Below are positions 1 through 7,937 of a stretch of DNA of 23,327 nucleotides, piece after piece. The notes under the pieces are model-generated. The model was given only the letters and a program-made list of their open reading frames with translations, did no database searches and was not told the origin of the DNA. The stretch's first letter is position 1. Every line of letters starts with the position of its first letter. Origin of the DNA: a virus. The position numbers were made by a program, and so were the translations under genes. The DNA lies in the IMG/VR virus record IMGVR_UViG_3300041955_001116, positions 1-23,327 of that record, one strand, 5' to 3'.

Positions 1-523
1 CCTCCAACATCTTCGTCTGCGAACGCAGTTGGGTGACGATTTGCGAGGGGCTGAACGCCTCGTGCCGGACGGCGGCGTCTTGCAGCGCCCGCTCGATGGT
101 GGAATCGCGGAACAGCGTCTCGAAGAAGGACGCCTTCTTTTCCGACTCCTGCAACTTGCCGGCGTAGACCTCTTCGACCTGCTTCTTTTCCAGAAGAAGC
201 TGCTCTTCCTTCGACCGCAGTTGGCCTTGGACCATCTCCAGGTTCGCTTTCAGGGCCTTCCGCTCCTGCTCGGTGAGACTCTGGCTGGCCAGCAAGTCCT
301 GATATTGTTTCTCGGTCTTCTTCAGCGAGTCTTCCAGCTTGCGGCGGTCGGTGGCTACGATCCGGTTGACTTCATCCTGGGTGAACGTCTTGCCGGCGGC
401 GGCAGCGGAAGCGGCCGAAGCGGCGGCATCGGCGGCGGCCTTGTCGGCGGCGGCCTTCGCGGCATCATCTTCACCCTCGAAACACGCGGACCACGGCCGG
501 GACAGGTACAGAGACGTGAACAT
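1..523 (-). CDS. Phage scaffold-like coiled-coil protein (3' end outside window)
   Basis: The visible 174 codons begin at ATG 521-523, preceded on the minus strand by AAGGAAG at a good spacing, and run off the left edge. After about 18 residues comes an Ala/Lys/Asp-rich low-complexity stretch (about 19-43), then a motif resembling FTQDEVNRIV (about 46-55). A long charged Glu/Lys/Gln helix follows (about 58-135), strongly predicted as coiled coil. The visible part ends in a segment resembling 'RDSTIERALQDAAVRHEAF'. This layout is typical of phage head-assembly scaffolds or capsid-associated proteins encoded just before the major capsid gene. The gene is last in the visible head operon (terminase, portal, virion protein, connector), which fits. 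The scaffold role is inferred from architecture and position; no catalytic motif is visible. Confidence 0.65.
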   Translation of the reverse strand, partial: MFTSLYLSRPWSACFEGEDDAAKAAADKAAADAAASAASAAAAGKTFTQDEVNRIVATDRRKLEDSLKKTEKQYQDLLASQSLTEQERKALKANLEMVQGQLRSKEEQLLLEKKQVEEVYAGKLQESEKKASFFETLFRDSTIERALQDAAVRHEAFSPSQIVTQLRSQTKMLE

Positions 524-632
524 GCAATTCTTCCTTACACCCGACAGGAATTTCACAGAGCATCCGCCTATTCGGTATCAGCGGCGTCCGACCCGGCAGT
601 GATCGCCGGTGAAAGGGAGCCAGGACACTCGC

Positions 633-1166
633 CTAGCTCATTCGTGACAAATGGAAGGCGTCCGAGTCTCGCAGGAACGGCATCAAGAGCCGCCAGGCGA
701 CGGAACTCGGCACCATGTTGATGATGTGCTCGATGGGCAGTTGCGCCCGCTCATAAGTCGTCTTAACCGTGCCGTAGCCCATCGCGCTGATGGCCAGGTT
801 CTCCAGTTCCAGTTCGGGGTCTTTACCGTCCAGCAGGGCGTGGGCAATCTCGTAAGCAGCCACACGAATGGACTCCGGCACCTCCGTATCCGTGCCGCGC
901 GGAAACTCCAAGGGCTGGCTCGCCTCGGCGGCCTGGATCACCGACGGGTCCACGCCGGAGGCGTCGGGGTCCGACGAGCCGCAGACCGTATAAACGCTCG
1001 CTTTGACCCCCTTGAAGTTCAGCGCGTCGATGGTCGCTCGGGCGGCGATCAGGGCCTTCTCGTGGTCGGCGTCCGATGCACCGCTCCAGGCCGTCTCGTG
1101 CAGGCGCTTCGAGAAGTACCCGTTCGCTTCGTCGAGCGTGCCGTAATAGGCCAAATTCAATGCCAT
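633..1166 (-). CDS. DnaT-like / head-tail connector-type phage protein
   Basis: 177 aa with ATG at 1164-1166 and an upstream TGAGG. The N-terminus (YGTLDEANGYFSKRLHETAW) followed by 'SGASDADHEKALIAARATID' matches the small phage family annotated as putative DnaT-like ssDNA-binding protein. Members of that family sit in structural operons and are thought to act near the head-tail junction. The rest is helical with no further motif that I recognise. It lies 9 bp after the tandem-repeat virion protein and 109 bp before the scaffold-like gene, in a strict head-gene order. I think a connector or virion role is more likely than replication. The family call rests on the N-terminal pattern and the exact function is inferred. 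Confidence 0.7.
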   Translation of the reverse strand: MALNLAYYGTLDEANGYFSKRLHETAWSGASDADHEKALIAARATIDALNFKGVKASVYTVCGSSDPDASGVDPSVIQAAEASQPLEFPRGTDTEVPESIRVAAYEIAHALLDGKDPELELENLAISAMGYGTVKTTYERAQLPIEHIINMVPSSVAWRLLMPFLRDSDAFHLSRMS

Positions 1167-1175
1167 GACGCCACC

Positions 1176-2075
1176 TCAGCAAGCGATCCACGAATAGTTC
1201 TGGTTCGCCGCCCCGCCCACGATGTAGACCTTGTTCAACTGGTCCACGTAGATCGGCGGAGAGACTTGACCGGCCGCGAGGATGAAGCCGTCGCTGGCGT
1301 TGGCCGCCGTGGTCCCAATCGAGATGATGCCCGAATTGGCCCCGTTGGCGCGGACGACCACGTACTTGTTGACTTCGCCGCCCACGTCCTGGCCCGGCGC
1401 GACAATGGCCACCGAGACCGCCGCGCCGCCGGCCTGGGCGACCGCCACGGCCACTGCATGGCCCGTGCCCGCAAGGTCCACGTCGGTCGCCGCCATCGTC
1501 GCCACGGGTTGCCCGGCCAAGGCACCCTTGAACTCCACGGTCCAAGGGCCACCGGCATCGCCGGTGACGCCCACGTTGCCGGTCCCCACGGAGGCAAGCG
1601 CCTCCAAAGCGGCTTGAACGTCCGTAGCGGCGGCGTTGTACGCGATGTTCACCGTCGTCTCGGCACCCAGGGAGAGGGTGAAGTGGCCGCCCGTGGCCGC
1701 AGTGACGGTCACAGTCTGCTTGGCGTTGGCGGCGGTCAGCTTGCTCGCATCGCCGACCATCGCCACCTGCGGCCGTCCGCCCTGGGCGTTCTTGAAGCTG
1801 ACGGTCCACGGGCCGCCGGCGCTGCCCGACACGACGACGTTGCCGCTGCCGACCACCGCCTCCAAGGCCGTCTGCACGTCGGCTGCCGCCGCGTTGAAGG
1901 CAATCGCGGCCGTCACACCATCGGCCACGGCGAGGGCGAAAGTCCCTGCGCTGGCCGCCACCGTCACGGTTTGTTGGGCGTCCCCGCAGCCCAGCCGCAC
2001 CACGTCGGTGCCGACCGTGCCGCTGCCGGTGCGAAAACTCGGCTGGGACTCACGAGCAACCTCAACTACGAACAT
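1176..2075 (-). CDS. Virion protein with two tandem beta-rich repeats
   Basis: 299 aa, ATG at 2073-2075 with AAGGGAGA upstream; the start lies just after the portal stop. Residues about 35-119 and 120-206 are two copies of the same ~86-aa unit. Each opens QTVTV.A, continues as an alternating strand with a '(I/F).(F/Y)NAAA.DVQ.ALEA' helix, and closes with 'GGPWTV.FK'. Such units recur in planctomycete and phage surface proteins. Residues 207-299 form a different C-terminal domain that ends in a 'NKVYIVGGAANQNYSW' segment. There is no signal peptide. Its place directly after the portal gene suggests a capsid decoration or head-surface protein, but that role is inferred. The protein is rich in Ala, Val and Gly and nearly lacks charged residues in the repeats. 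Confidence 0.75.
   Translation of the reverse strand: MFVVEVARESQPSFRTGSGTVGTDVVRLGCGDAQQTVTVAASAGTFALAVADGVTAAIAFNAAAADVQTALEAVVGSGNVVVSGSAGGPWTVSFKNAQGGRPQVAMVGDASKLTAANAKQTVTVTAATGGHFTLSLGAETTVNIAYNAAATDVQAALEALASVGTGNVGVTGDAGGPWTVEFKGALAGQPVATMAATDVDLAGTGHAVAVAVAQAGGAAVSVAIVAPGQDVGGEVNKYVVVRANGANSGIISIGTTAANASDGFILAAGQVSPPIYVDQLNKVYIVGGAANQNYSWIAC
1458..1973 (-). repeat. Tandem duplication inside the virion protein gene
   Basis: Two in-frame units of roughly 255-261 bp (about 1719-1973 and 1458-1718) encode homologous ~86-residue domains. Their protein identity is around half by eye, so the duplication is old rather than a recent copying event. Confidence 0.7.
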
Positions 2076-2078
2076 CGG

Positions 2079-3884
2079 TCATTCTCCCTTGAAGCGGCCT
2101 CGGCCGCGTACCGGCGGGACCACAGTGCCTTTGAGATCGGTGTTGCGACTGGCAGCCTTCTCTTCGGACCCGGCGTTGGGATCGGCCGACAGGTCCGGCA
2201 CTCCCCGCGCCGCCGGGTCGCTGCCGCCCTTGTTGCTCCCATCATTGATGCCCTGACTCTCGGCAATAAGCTTCAGTCGCTCGGCATGGTCCTTGCGGGC
2301 GGCCAGGTACTCGTCGTCGTCGAAGCCCAAGGCCACGGAGCCCGTCTTCTCGCCGACCAGTCCCGCCTGAGCGGCCAGGATGATCGTTTGCGGGTCGCCG
2401 TTGGTGTAATGGGCGTTGTCGATCTCTTCGTTGACCGCCGCCAGGTCGTCCACGCTGATCTTCCCGCCAAGGAGAGCCTGAACGATCCCCTTCGACAGTT
2501 CGCGTTTGACCTTGCGGCCGGGGACCGAATTCATCAGCTTCGTCAAGTCCTGCGCCTCCTTGATCCGGTCGGCGTCCGTCTTGAGCGAATAGCGATCCGG
2601 GTACTTGATCGTGGCCACTTCGCGCTTCGAGACGACCCGCTCCTCGTAGGCGGCCCAGTGCTCGCAAAGCTGCCGCTCGGCGCTTTCCAACAAGAGGCCG
2701 ATGTAGCTCAGGCCCGCTTCAAGCCCCTGGTTGTCCATCGCCTTCGATTCGGCGGAGGCCCGCACCGCCAGGCTCGACACGGCCAGGTTGACCAGTTCGC
2801 GGATGTCCCCCTTGAGCCGATCCTGCAATTCCAGGCTTGCCCGCAAGGGTTCGGACGGCGGGGCAATGAAGGCGGGTGGATTCATTCCCTTGTCGTAGCT
2901 GCGGCCGTGGGTCGCGCCGACCTGGATGTCCGTTTCGGCCGCGCCCTGGCCGCCTGTGCTGGCCGTACCGTCCGCCGTGGCGGCGTGCTTCAGGTGGGCA
3001 CCCACCGCCCGCAAGTCTTTCTGCTCGATGTAGAAGGGGAAGTTGCTCCGCAGAGCGTAGCTCACGTCACTGGAACCAAGATTGAGAAGAGCGATCTGAT
3101 GACCGCATACGTCTTTGATGAGGCTGTTGCCGATGTCCAGCATCACGAACGGAATGCGGGTCAGTTCCAACTCGACGGCCCCGGCCGGGTTCCCTTGCTG
3201 ATCGACCGGCGAGCCGGTGATGTCATAGAACTGCAAGTTGACCTTGCCGGTGTCCGGGTTGATCCACAGGTAGCGATAGCGTTGCACCTGGACGGTCGGC
3301 AGGAAGTAGCTCTGGTCGAACTGCATCACCGTGTCCCGCAGCAAGACCGCCTGGAACTCGGAAGGGGCTTCAGGCTTCGAGCAGGTCCAACTGAGGATGT
3401 CTTCGATGTCGTAGCGATAGAGGTAAGGCGCGACGTTGCCGGTGTTGGCCAGTGTCGCGGTCGGCGGAACCCAGGGGGCATCGACAAAGATGCCCACCCG
3501 GCCCATGACCAGCAGTTCCGTCAAGACCTTCACCCCGATAAAGGCGTTCATCGTCGAGCCGCGCCGGTCCACGCCGAGATTCAGGCCATTGACGGCGTTC
3601 TGGTACGCTTTGCTGCCGCCCCGCCGGGTGATGTCCCTCATCCGCTGGTAGATGGCGTTGCGGATGTCGTTGATGGCCGCGCCGGCGAACCTGGGAACTG
3701 GCGTCACTTGCAATCGGGCGTTGAACTCCAACTGGTCTTCCCGCCCGGAGAACTTCTCCAGGTAGATTTGGCGGAACTCGTCGCCGCCATCGTAGGTCAA
3801 GCGCCACTTGCGCCAGTCGGTCATCCCGCTCAAGTAGCCGGGATGGCGTGAATCGACCAGATTGATGACCGCACTGTCAGGCAT
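2079..3884 (-). CDS. Phage portal protein (DUF4055-like)
   Basis: 601 aa, ATG at 3882-3884, 12 bp after the terminase stop. Features recalling DUF4055/Gp4-type portals include 'HPGYLSGMTDWRKWRLTYDG' at the N-terminus and 'LLVMGRVGIFVDAPW' near residue 130. 'PYLYRYDIEDILSW' follows near residue 155, and a later 'IPFVMLDIGNSL...LLNLGSSDVSYALRSNFPF' segment precedes a helical stem. The C-terminal ~60 residues are Gly/Ser/Asp-rich and probably disordered. Portals form the dodecameric ring at the capsid vertex through which the terminase pumps DNA. The position immediately downstream of the large terminase is the usual one. The length is slightly larger than many members. I am confident of portal function and less so of the exact family. 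Confidence 0.85.
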   Translation of the reverse strand: MPDSAVINLVDSRHPGYLSGMTDWRKWRLTYDGGDEFRQIYLEKFSGREDQLEFNARLQVTPVPRFAGAAINDIRNAIYQRMRDITRRGGSKAYQNAVNGLNLGVDRRGSTMNAFIGVKVLTELLVMGRVGIFVDAPWVPPTATLANTGNVAPYLYRYDIEDILSWTCSKPEAPSEFQAVLLRDTVMQFDQSYFLPTVQVQRYRYLWINPDTGKVNLQFYDITGSPVDQQGNPAGAVELELTRIPFVMLDIGNSLIKDVCGHQIALLNLGSSDVSYALRSNFPFYIEQKDLRAVGAHLKHAATADGTASTGGQGAAETDIQVGATHGRSYDKGMNPPAFIAPPSEPLRASLELQDRLKGDIRELVNLAVSSLAVRASAESKAMDNQGLEAGLSYIGLLLESAERQLCEHWAAYEERVVSKREVATIKYPDRYSLKTDADRIKEAQDLTKLMNSVPGRKVKRELSKGIVQALLGGKISVDDLAAVNEEIDNAHYTNGDPQTIILAAQAGLVGEKTGSVALGFDDDEYLAARKDHAERLKLIAESQGINDGSNKGGSDPAARGVPDLSADPNAGSEEKAASRNTDLKGTVVPPVRGRGRFKGE

Positions 3885-3896
3885 GACTGGTCTTTC

Positions 3897-5600
3897 TCAC
3901 GTCACTTTTCCGATGTTCTCGCCGCCGGAAGAAATGGGTGCCAACGCCAGGCCGATGTCGGCGTAGCACAGCGAATGGGCAAAGTGGTCGGCCCCCGTGT
4001 TCACGTACTCGGCGGCCAGGTTGCCCATGTCATCCTTCTTATAGGTGCGCACCAGGTTTTTTGTGTGGTCGCGGTAGGTCATCGAAATGTCCCGCGGCAA
4101 TAGGATGCGAGGCGGATTGCTCTTGAAGCGACCGAGAGTACACGAGAGCCAGTTCGTCCTATCCACCGTGGCGAAGGGGGCACCCGTTTCCTCTTCACTC
4201 AAGGTCACTTCCTTGGCAGTCCGCCCTCGCCGGTATCGCGTCAGCCAGACGTAGCCGTGGAACTTCTTGGCGAAGCGACGGGCATCGTTGGTAAACGGGT
4301 CCGCGTCCACCACGCAGGCCAACACCTGCCACTCCCGCATCAACTCATCCAGGTAGCCCCATTCCTCGCCGGAGAACTTGCCGAACCACAGTAGCTTTCC
4401 GATGGCCGCCGCATTGATGTCGGTTCCCGGATGCCGGTCGAAAAGCCATTCGACGACCGAAATGTAGCCCGTCTTTCCCTGGTCCACTCCCATCGTTATC
4501 AGGCGGCTACCGCCGATCTGCGGCCGGGGATCGTTGATCGAGTGCGACTTGATGCAGTTCTCGATCATCTCGTCCGTGACCTGGGCACCCTCGCCGATGA
4601 ACGGCACGCCCAGCTTGCTGCAATGGAACTCCGTGTTCGCCGCCTCGTCGCCCAGCCCGCGATGGTAGGCGATCACCAGTTCGCCCGGCGTCACCGTGGA
4701 CGAGTAAAGCTGATTGATGTAAAAGCCCCGCGACTCCTCGGCCGAGACGTTCGGCTCCGTCGCCTGCCACTTGCCGCCGGCCAGGAACTCCGGCTTTGCC
4801 TCCTGCTCCAGCCTGTGCTTGCACTCGCGGCACTTGAGGAACGATTCCTTGCAGCGCGGGTCGTTGACCGATTCGCCGATGATCTCCACGCAGTCCGGCC
4901 AGACCAACTCTGTCCATCGGCCGCAGTGCGGACACTGAAAACAAAAGTGTTCCTGGGTGCTGGTGAGGTAGAGTTTGTGGATGCCGTACTTGGGCACGGT
5001 CGGCGTCGAGATCGCCAGGATGTGCTTCTCGATCTGCCCCGAGAGCCGCTCCAGCGCCAGCCACACCGAATGCGTGTCCATTTCGTCCATCTCGTCCAAG
5101 ACAAGCTCGGACACCGGGATGGACTTCAGGTTGCTGTCGCCGCGACTCCCGCGAATATAGAGGACGTTCGTGCCGGTCGATTTCAGCCCTACGGTGTTCG
5201 TATCGACAAACAGGTCTTTCAGGTAGGGGCTGAGCTTCAACGCCGTGGCGAAGCGGGCCTTGGAAAAGTCGCCCGCGTTCACCGCCGTGGGCAGCACGTA
5301 GAGCACGTCCCGCTTCAATTGGTCAAGCGTGAAGAAGGCCCGATTGATCCCAGTTTCGGTCACGCCCAACTGGGCCGCTTTCATGGCGACCGTCCAGGCC
5401 GCCTGACTGTCGTGAATCTCGCGGCACCACGGATGCCGCGCGAAACTGTAGGGACCGTTGAAGGGTGCCCCCATCACCCGTCGATGTTCGGCCCACCTGC
5501 TGCAACACGTAAGGATGCGGTCCCGCATCCGTTCCAGCATCGGTTTCAAGACTTCCTTGAACAGCGCCTTGCGCTCGTCGCCTGGGGATCGGCGCATCAT
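3897..5600 (-). CDS. Phage terminase large subunit, GpA-like
   Basis: 567 aa. The ATPase half carries a degenerate Walker A at 'AAQLGVTET' (about 75-83) and a Walker B 'SELVLDEMDEMD' (about 165-176), followed by a 'HILAISTPT' coupling segment. A zinc-binding insert follows (CPHCG and FLKCREC, about 220-265), typical of lambda GpA-type terminases. The nuclease half shows the expected acidic residues in 'MGVDQGK', 'CVVDADPF' and 'GADHFAHS'. It cuts and packages phage DNA at the portal. ATG 5598-5600 overlaps the stop of the thioredoxin lipoprotein gene (TGA 5597-5599), so the two are probably translationally coupled. Length and motif order fit an intact enzyme. Confidence 0.92.
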   Translation of the reverse strand: MMRRSPGDERKALFKEVLKPMLERMRDRILTCCSRWAEHRRVMGAPFNGPYSFARHPWCREIHDSQAAWTVAMKAAQLGVTETGINRAFFTLDQLKRDVLYVLPTAVNAGDFSKARFATALKLSPYLKDLFVDTNTVGLKSTGTNVLYIRGSRGDSNLKSIPVSELVLDEMDEMDTHSVWLALERLSGQIEKHILAISTPTVPKYGIHKLYLTSTQEHFCFQCPHCGRWTELVWPDCVEIIGESVNDPRCKESFLKCRECKHRLEQEAKPEFLAGGKWQATEPNVSAEESRGFYINQLYSSTVTPGELVIAYHRGLGDEAANTEFHCSKLGVPFIGEGAQVTDEMIENCIKSHSINDPRPQIGGSRLITMGVDQGKTGYISVVEWLFDRHPGTDINAAAIGKLLWFGKFSGEEWGYLDELMREWQVLACVVDADPFTNDARRFAKKFHGYVWLTRYRRGRTAKEVTLSEEETGAPFATVDRTNWLSCTLGRFKSNPPRILLPRDISMTYRDHTKNLVRTYKKDDMGNLAAEYVNTGADHFAHSLCYADIGLALAPISSGGENIGKVT

Positions 5601-6010
5601 GGTGTCGCATCATGGTGGTCTATGAGGTTGCCGCCAGGTCCGCGTAGGTCAGTGCTTGCACCCCAGCCGTTGCGGATGATTGCCAGGACTTCATTGGCGT
5701 CATTCGTGCGGAGCGGTTCTCTACCGCACAGATAGAAGATGTACGTCGGCGTGGCCGTGATGTCGTACTTCCGCACCATCTCGGGGTTCTCGTCCACGTC
5801 ATAGACACGCACATCGACGCCGGCCGCCTCGATCTGCGCCACCAGCGGCTTTTGCGCCTTGCACGGGCCGCACCAGGACGCCGTGAAGACGAGCATCACG
5901 GGGCGCTTGCAAGGGTTGCCCTTGGGCGGCGTCAATGGCTGCGGTTGCTCGCAACCGGCAGCCAACACGAGCAGGACCATAGCGGCAAGAGACAATCGTT
6001 GGTGCAGCAT
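5597..6010 (-). CDS. Thioredoxin-fold lipoprotein in phage operon
   Basis: 137 aa from ATG 6008-6010, chosen because CGGAGAAACCTG precedes it; an upstream in-frame extension is Arg/Pro-rich and crosses strong hairpins. Residues 1-20 form a lipoprotein signal ending LAAGC (Cys20), so the mature protein should be membrane-anchored outside the cytoplasm. It has WCGPC at 46-50 and the thioredoxin cis-proline 'TATPTY' near 85-90, so both redox cysteines are present. A Pro-rich linker (about 22-36) separates anchor and domain. It is likely a thiol-disulfide oxidoreductase. Its stop overlaps the terminase start. A thioredoxin lipoprotein coupled to a large terminase is unusual. It may keep envelope-active cysteine enzymes of the same operon reduced, or act as an outer-membrane spanin-like partner; both are inferences. 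Confidence 0.85.
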   Translation of the reverse strand: MLHQRLSLAAMVLLVLAAGCEQPQPLTPPKGNPCKRPVMLVFTASWCGPCKAQKPLVAQIEAAGVDVRVYDVDENPEMVRKYDITATPTYIFYLCGREPLRTNDANEVLAIIRNGWGASTDLRGPGGNLIDHHDATP

Positions 6011-6021
6011 CAGGTTTCTCC

Positions 6022-6101
6022 GATTCTCGGGTGGCTCGCGGAATGGTCCGGGAGCCACCGGAGAATCAGCCCCACGTATGACCGCAGGGCTGATGGTTCT
6101 C
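6022..6101 (-). promoter_or_regulatory. Two mutually exclusive hairpins before the thioredoxin lipoprotein gene
   Basis: In the minus-strand RNA, arm 6048-6067 pairs with 6022-6041 (18 of 20 positions, loop 6042-6047). This ends exactly next to the Shine-Dalgarno (complement of 6015-6021). A second hairpin pairs 6087-6101 with 6061-6072 through 7 + 5 bp and a 3-nt bulge. The segment 6061-6067 is needed by both, so only one can form. This resembles an attenuator or translation switch; a plain processing site or stabilising stem is the alternative. Confidence 0.5.
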
Positions 6102-6116
6102 AAGAGGCTATCGAGG

Positions 6117-6584
6117 TTACGACTTGGCGGGCGGGGCAGAGGGTGCCGGAGCAGAGGGTGCCGACGCGGCGGCTGCGGCAGCAGCAGCAGGTGCCGGCGC
6201 GACGGGTGCCGGAGCAGAGCCCTCAATCTCGGCGATCTTCGCCTTAATCAGGGCCAGGCCCTCGGGAGTCGCCAGCTTCTTCGCCAGGACGTTCTCGTAA
6301 GTCGCTTCCAATTCCTTCTCGATAGCATCGCTGCCGGCCTCCACCAGCTTGGCGAGATCGTGAATCTTCTCCACCATGTCCTGGACATCGCCCACGGCAA
6401 AGTCTTCCAGGAGGGCGGGAATCCACTTGAGGCCAGCGGCCCGCAACTTGCCGGCCAACACCTGGGCGGCGCGCTTCTTCTCCATCAGCTTGGCATTCTG
6501 GCCGAAGAGCCACTTGCCGACTTCACGGCCAACGAGCACGGCGACCACGACTGCGAGAATCCAGATCACGACGATGGGGTTCAT
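6117..6584 (-). CDS. Membrane-anchored helical protein with Ala/Pro tail
   Basis: 155 aa, ATG 6582-6584 with GGAGAAGAAC upstream. Residues about 3-19 are a single hydrophobic transmembrane segment, followed by a charged helix-rich region (about 30-122) likely to form coiled coils. The tail from about 125 on is almost only Ala, Pro and Ser. This is the general build of a phage i-spanin or of small membrane proteins in lysis cassettes. The next gene encodes a lipoprotein, which is the usual partner of an i-spanin. No sequence family was recognised, so the spanin idea rests on topology and context. It could equally be a structural or host-modifying membrane protein. Confidence 0.7.
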   Translation of the reverse strand: MNPIVVIWILAVVVAVLVGREVGKWLFGQNAKLMEKKRAAQVLAGKLRAAGLKWIPALLEDFAVGDVQDMVEKIHDLAKLVEAGSDAIEKELEATYENVLAKKLATPEGLALIKAKIAEIEGSAPAPVAPAPAAAAAAAASAPSAPAPSAPPAKS

Positions 6585-6660
6585 TGTTCTTCTCCGGTGT
6601 GGGATTGGCTGAACGGCAGCCAGGAATAGTCAGGAACGAGACTCGAACGCGAAACGGCGC

Positions 6661-7353
6661 TCACTTCACGGGCGGATTCATCTTCTGGTAGAGGGCCTTG
6701 CCGTAGGTGCAGGCAACGCCGACAACCAGACCGCCAAAGCAGCACAACGGCAGCAACGCCCACGGGACCGGAGCCTCGGCCGGCTGATTGTCGATGTTCG
6801 GTGTGCCGCCGTCGTCAATCGGCTGCGGCTCGGGATCGGGTTGAGGCTGCGGCTGGGGCTGTGGATTCGGGCAGGGGCCAGGGCACCGGCGCTCCATTTC
6901 TCGTCGCCACGGCAGGATAGGTCGAATCCCCTGAGCGGTGTTGACCGCGCCGGCCAGCGCCCCGTTCAGGCCGGCCGCCGTCATGGGCAGGTTCTTTCCG
7001 GCGGCCTCATAGACCACGGTGCCGTCCGCCTTCTGCATCCGCACGGTCGGCAGGCCCTTCACGTTGGGAGCATAGCGCTCCTGATAGATGGCAGTGTCGC
7101 TCGTGACCGGGCAGAAATGCACCTGGTCCTTCAGCTTCTTCAGGCTGGCGTTGGTGTCGAACCAGCCCACGATCTCGTTGTAGCGGGCATCGGTCGCGTT
7201 GCCGACGACGCTCACGTACCACTTGCATTGGTCTTGCGGCAGGTTCACGACCCGCTCCTCGGCCAGGACACCGTTGACGGTATCGCCGAGGCAGGGCACG
7301 ACCGCCGCGAACACGGCGAGCAGGCACAGCACACTCAGGAGCAGCTTGTTCAT
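6661..7353 (-). CDS. Exported thioredoxin-like protein with C-terminal membrane anchor
   Basis: 230 aa from ATG 7351-7353, chosen for AGGAAGAAC just upstream and because the signal peptide begins there (residues 1-23). Residues about 44-140 look like a thioredoxin fold: a 'KWYVSVVGNATD' strand and 'VKGLPTVRMQKADGTVVYEAAG', whose LPT resembles the cis-proline loop. There is no CxxC, so no classical redox activity is expected. A Pro/Gln dipeptide run (about 161-178) forms a rigid spacer, and residues about 198-217 are a transmembrane helix. The protein should therefore lie outside the cytoplasmic membrane, tethered by its C-terminus. It is the second thioredoxin-like gene in the operon. Function unknown. 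Confidence 0.75.
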   Translation of the reverse strand: MNKLLLSVLCLLAVFAAVVPCLGDTVNGVLAEERVVNLPQDQCKWYVSVVGNATDARYNEIVGWFDTNASLKKLKDQVHFCPVTSDTAIYQERYAPNVKGLPTVRMQKADGTVVYEAAGKNLPMTAAGLNGALAGAVNTAQGIRPILPWRREMERRCPGPCPNPQPQPQPQPDPEPQPIDDGGTPNIDNQPAEAPVPWALLPLCCFGGLVVGVACTYGKALYQKMNPPVK

Positions 7354-7385
7354 GTTCTTCCTCTCGTGTTTGTTAAAAGTGACCG

Positions 7386-7937
7386 CTATTGTGGAAGCGG
7401 AGCCGCCGGAGCGTAGATCGGCGTCACGGCCCAACCGTAGCTCGCCTTCCACTCAGCGATCAGCGTCTCTCGCGGAACCCAGATGATTTTCTCGACGCGA
7501 TTGTTGTCCAAGATGCCGGCCCAGGTGGCGTCGAGATGAACCAGGGCGACCATGTGGGCACCGCCCATGATCGTGATGCCGCAGCCCCTTCGCGTCTTGC
7601 AGGTCCATTCCAAAAACCGCACGTCGCCGCTGGTCACGTAGGCGTAACGGACGTTGGCTTGGTCGAACTTTGCCGCCAGGTCTTCCGGGTACTCGCCATC
7701 GCCCTGGGTCCGCCGCCAATTGTCCGCCGTCCTGTAGCGGCCCTGCCAACGCAGCAGGGAGATCATCGTGGCGTGGACGCACGAACCTTGCCCTTGCCTG
7801 CCGATCCAGTTGCTCTGCCGGTCGGCCCGTGGCACGTTGACCGTGGGCATCTCTCGCCTGATCGGCTGGCTCGCCAACGGCGCTTCGCATCCGACGCAAG
7901 CTGCAAGCAGGACGAGAACTGCCAGGAAACGATTCAT
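7386..7937 (-). CDS. Papain/C39-like cysteine peptidase lipoprotein
   Basis: 183 aa from ATG 7935-7937, which forms an ATGA overlap with the preceding gene's stop and marks the start of the lipoprotein signal; the lipidated Cys is 14 (LAAC) or 17. The motif 'GQGSCVHA' (Cys53), 'GGAHMVAL' (His128) and 'ILDNNR' (Asn145) give the Cys-His-Asn order of papain-fold enzymes such as C39 peptidases and NlpC/P60-type hydrolases. The substrate cannot be read; peptidoglycan peptides or bridge proteins are plausible for an envelope-anchored phage-encoded member. It is translationally coupled to a second, differently arranged papain-fold protein upstream. Confidence 0.75.
   Translation of the reverse strand: MNRFLAVLVLLAACVGCEAPLASQPIRREMPTVNVPRADRQSNWIGRQGQGSCVHATMISLLRWQGRYRTADNWRRTQGDGEYPEDLAAKFDQANVRYAYVTSGDVRFLEWTCKTRRGCGITIMGGAHMVALVHLDATWAGILDNNRVEKIIWVPRETLIAEWKASYGWAVTPIYAPAAPLPQ

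Noticed and set aside
651-3851. Very long plus-strand open frame (1066 codons)
   Set aside because: It is antisense to the connector, repeat virion and portal genes; its composition is His/Arg/Gly-rich and without family motifs, as expected for a GC-rich shadow frame.
4431-5735. 434-codon plus-strand open frame
   Set aside because: Antisense to the clearly identified terminase gene; no motifs.
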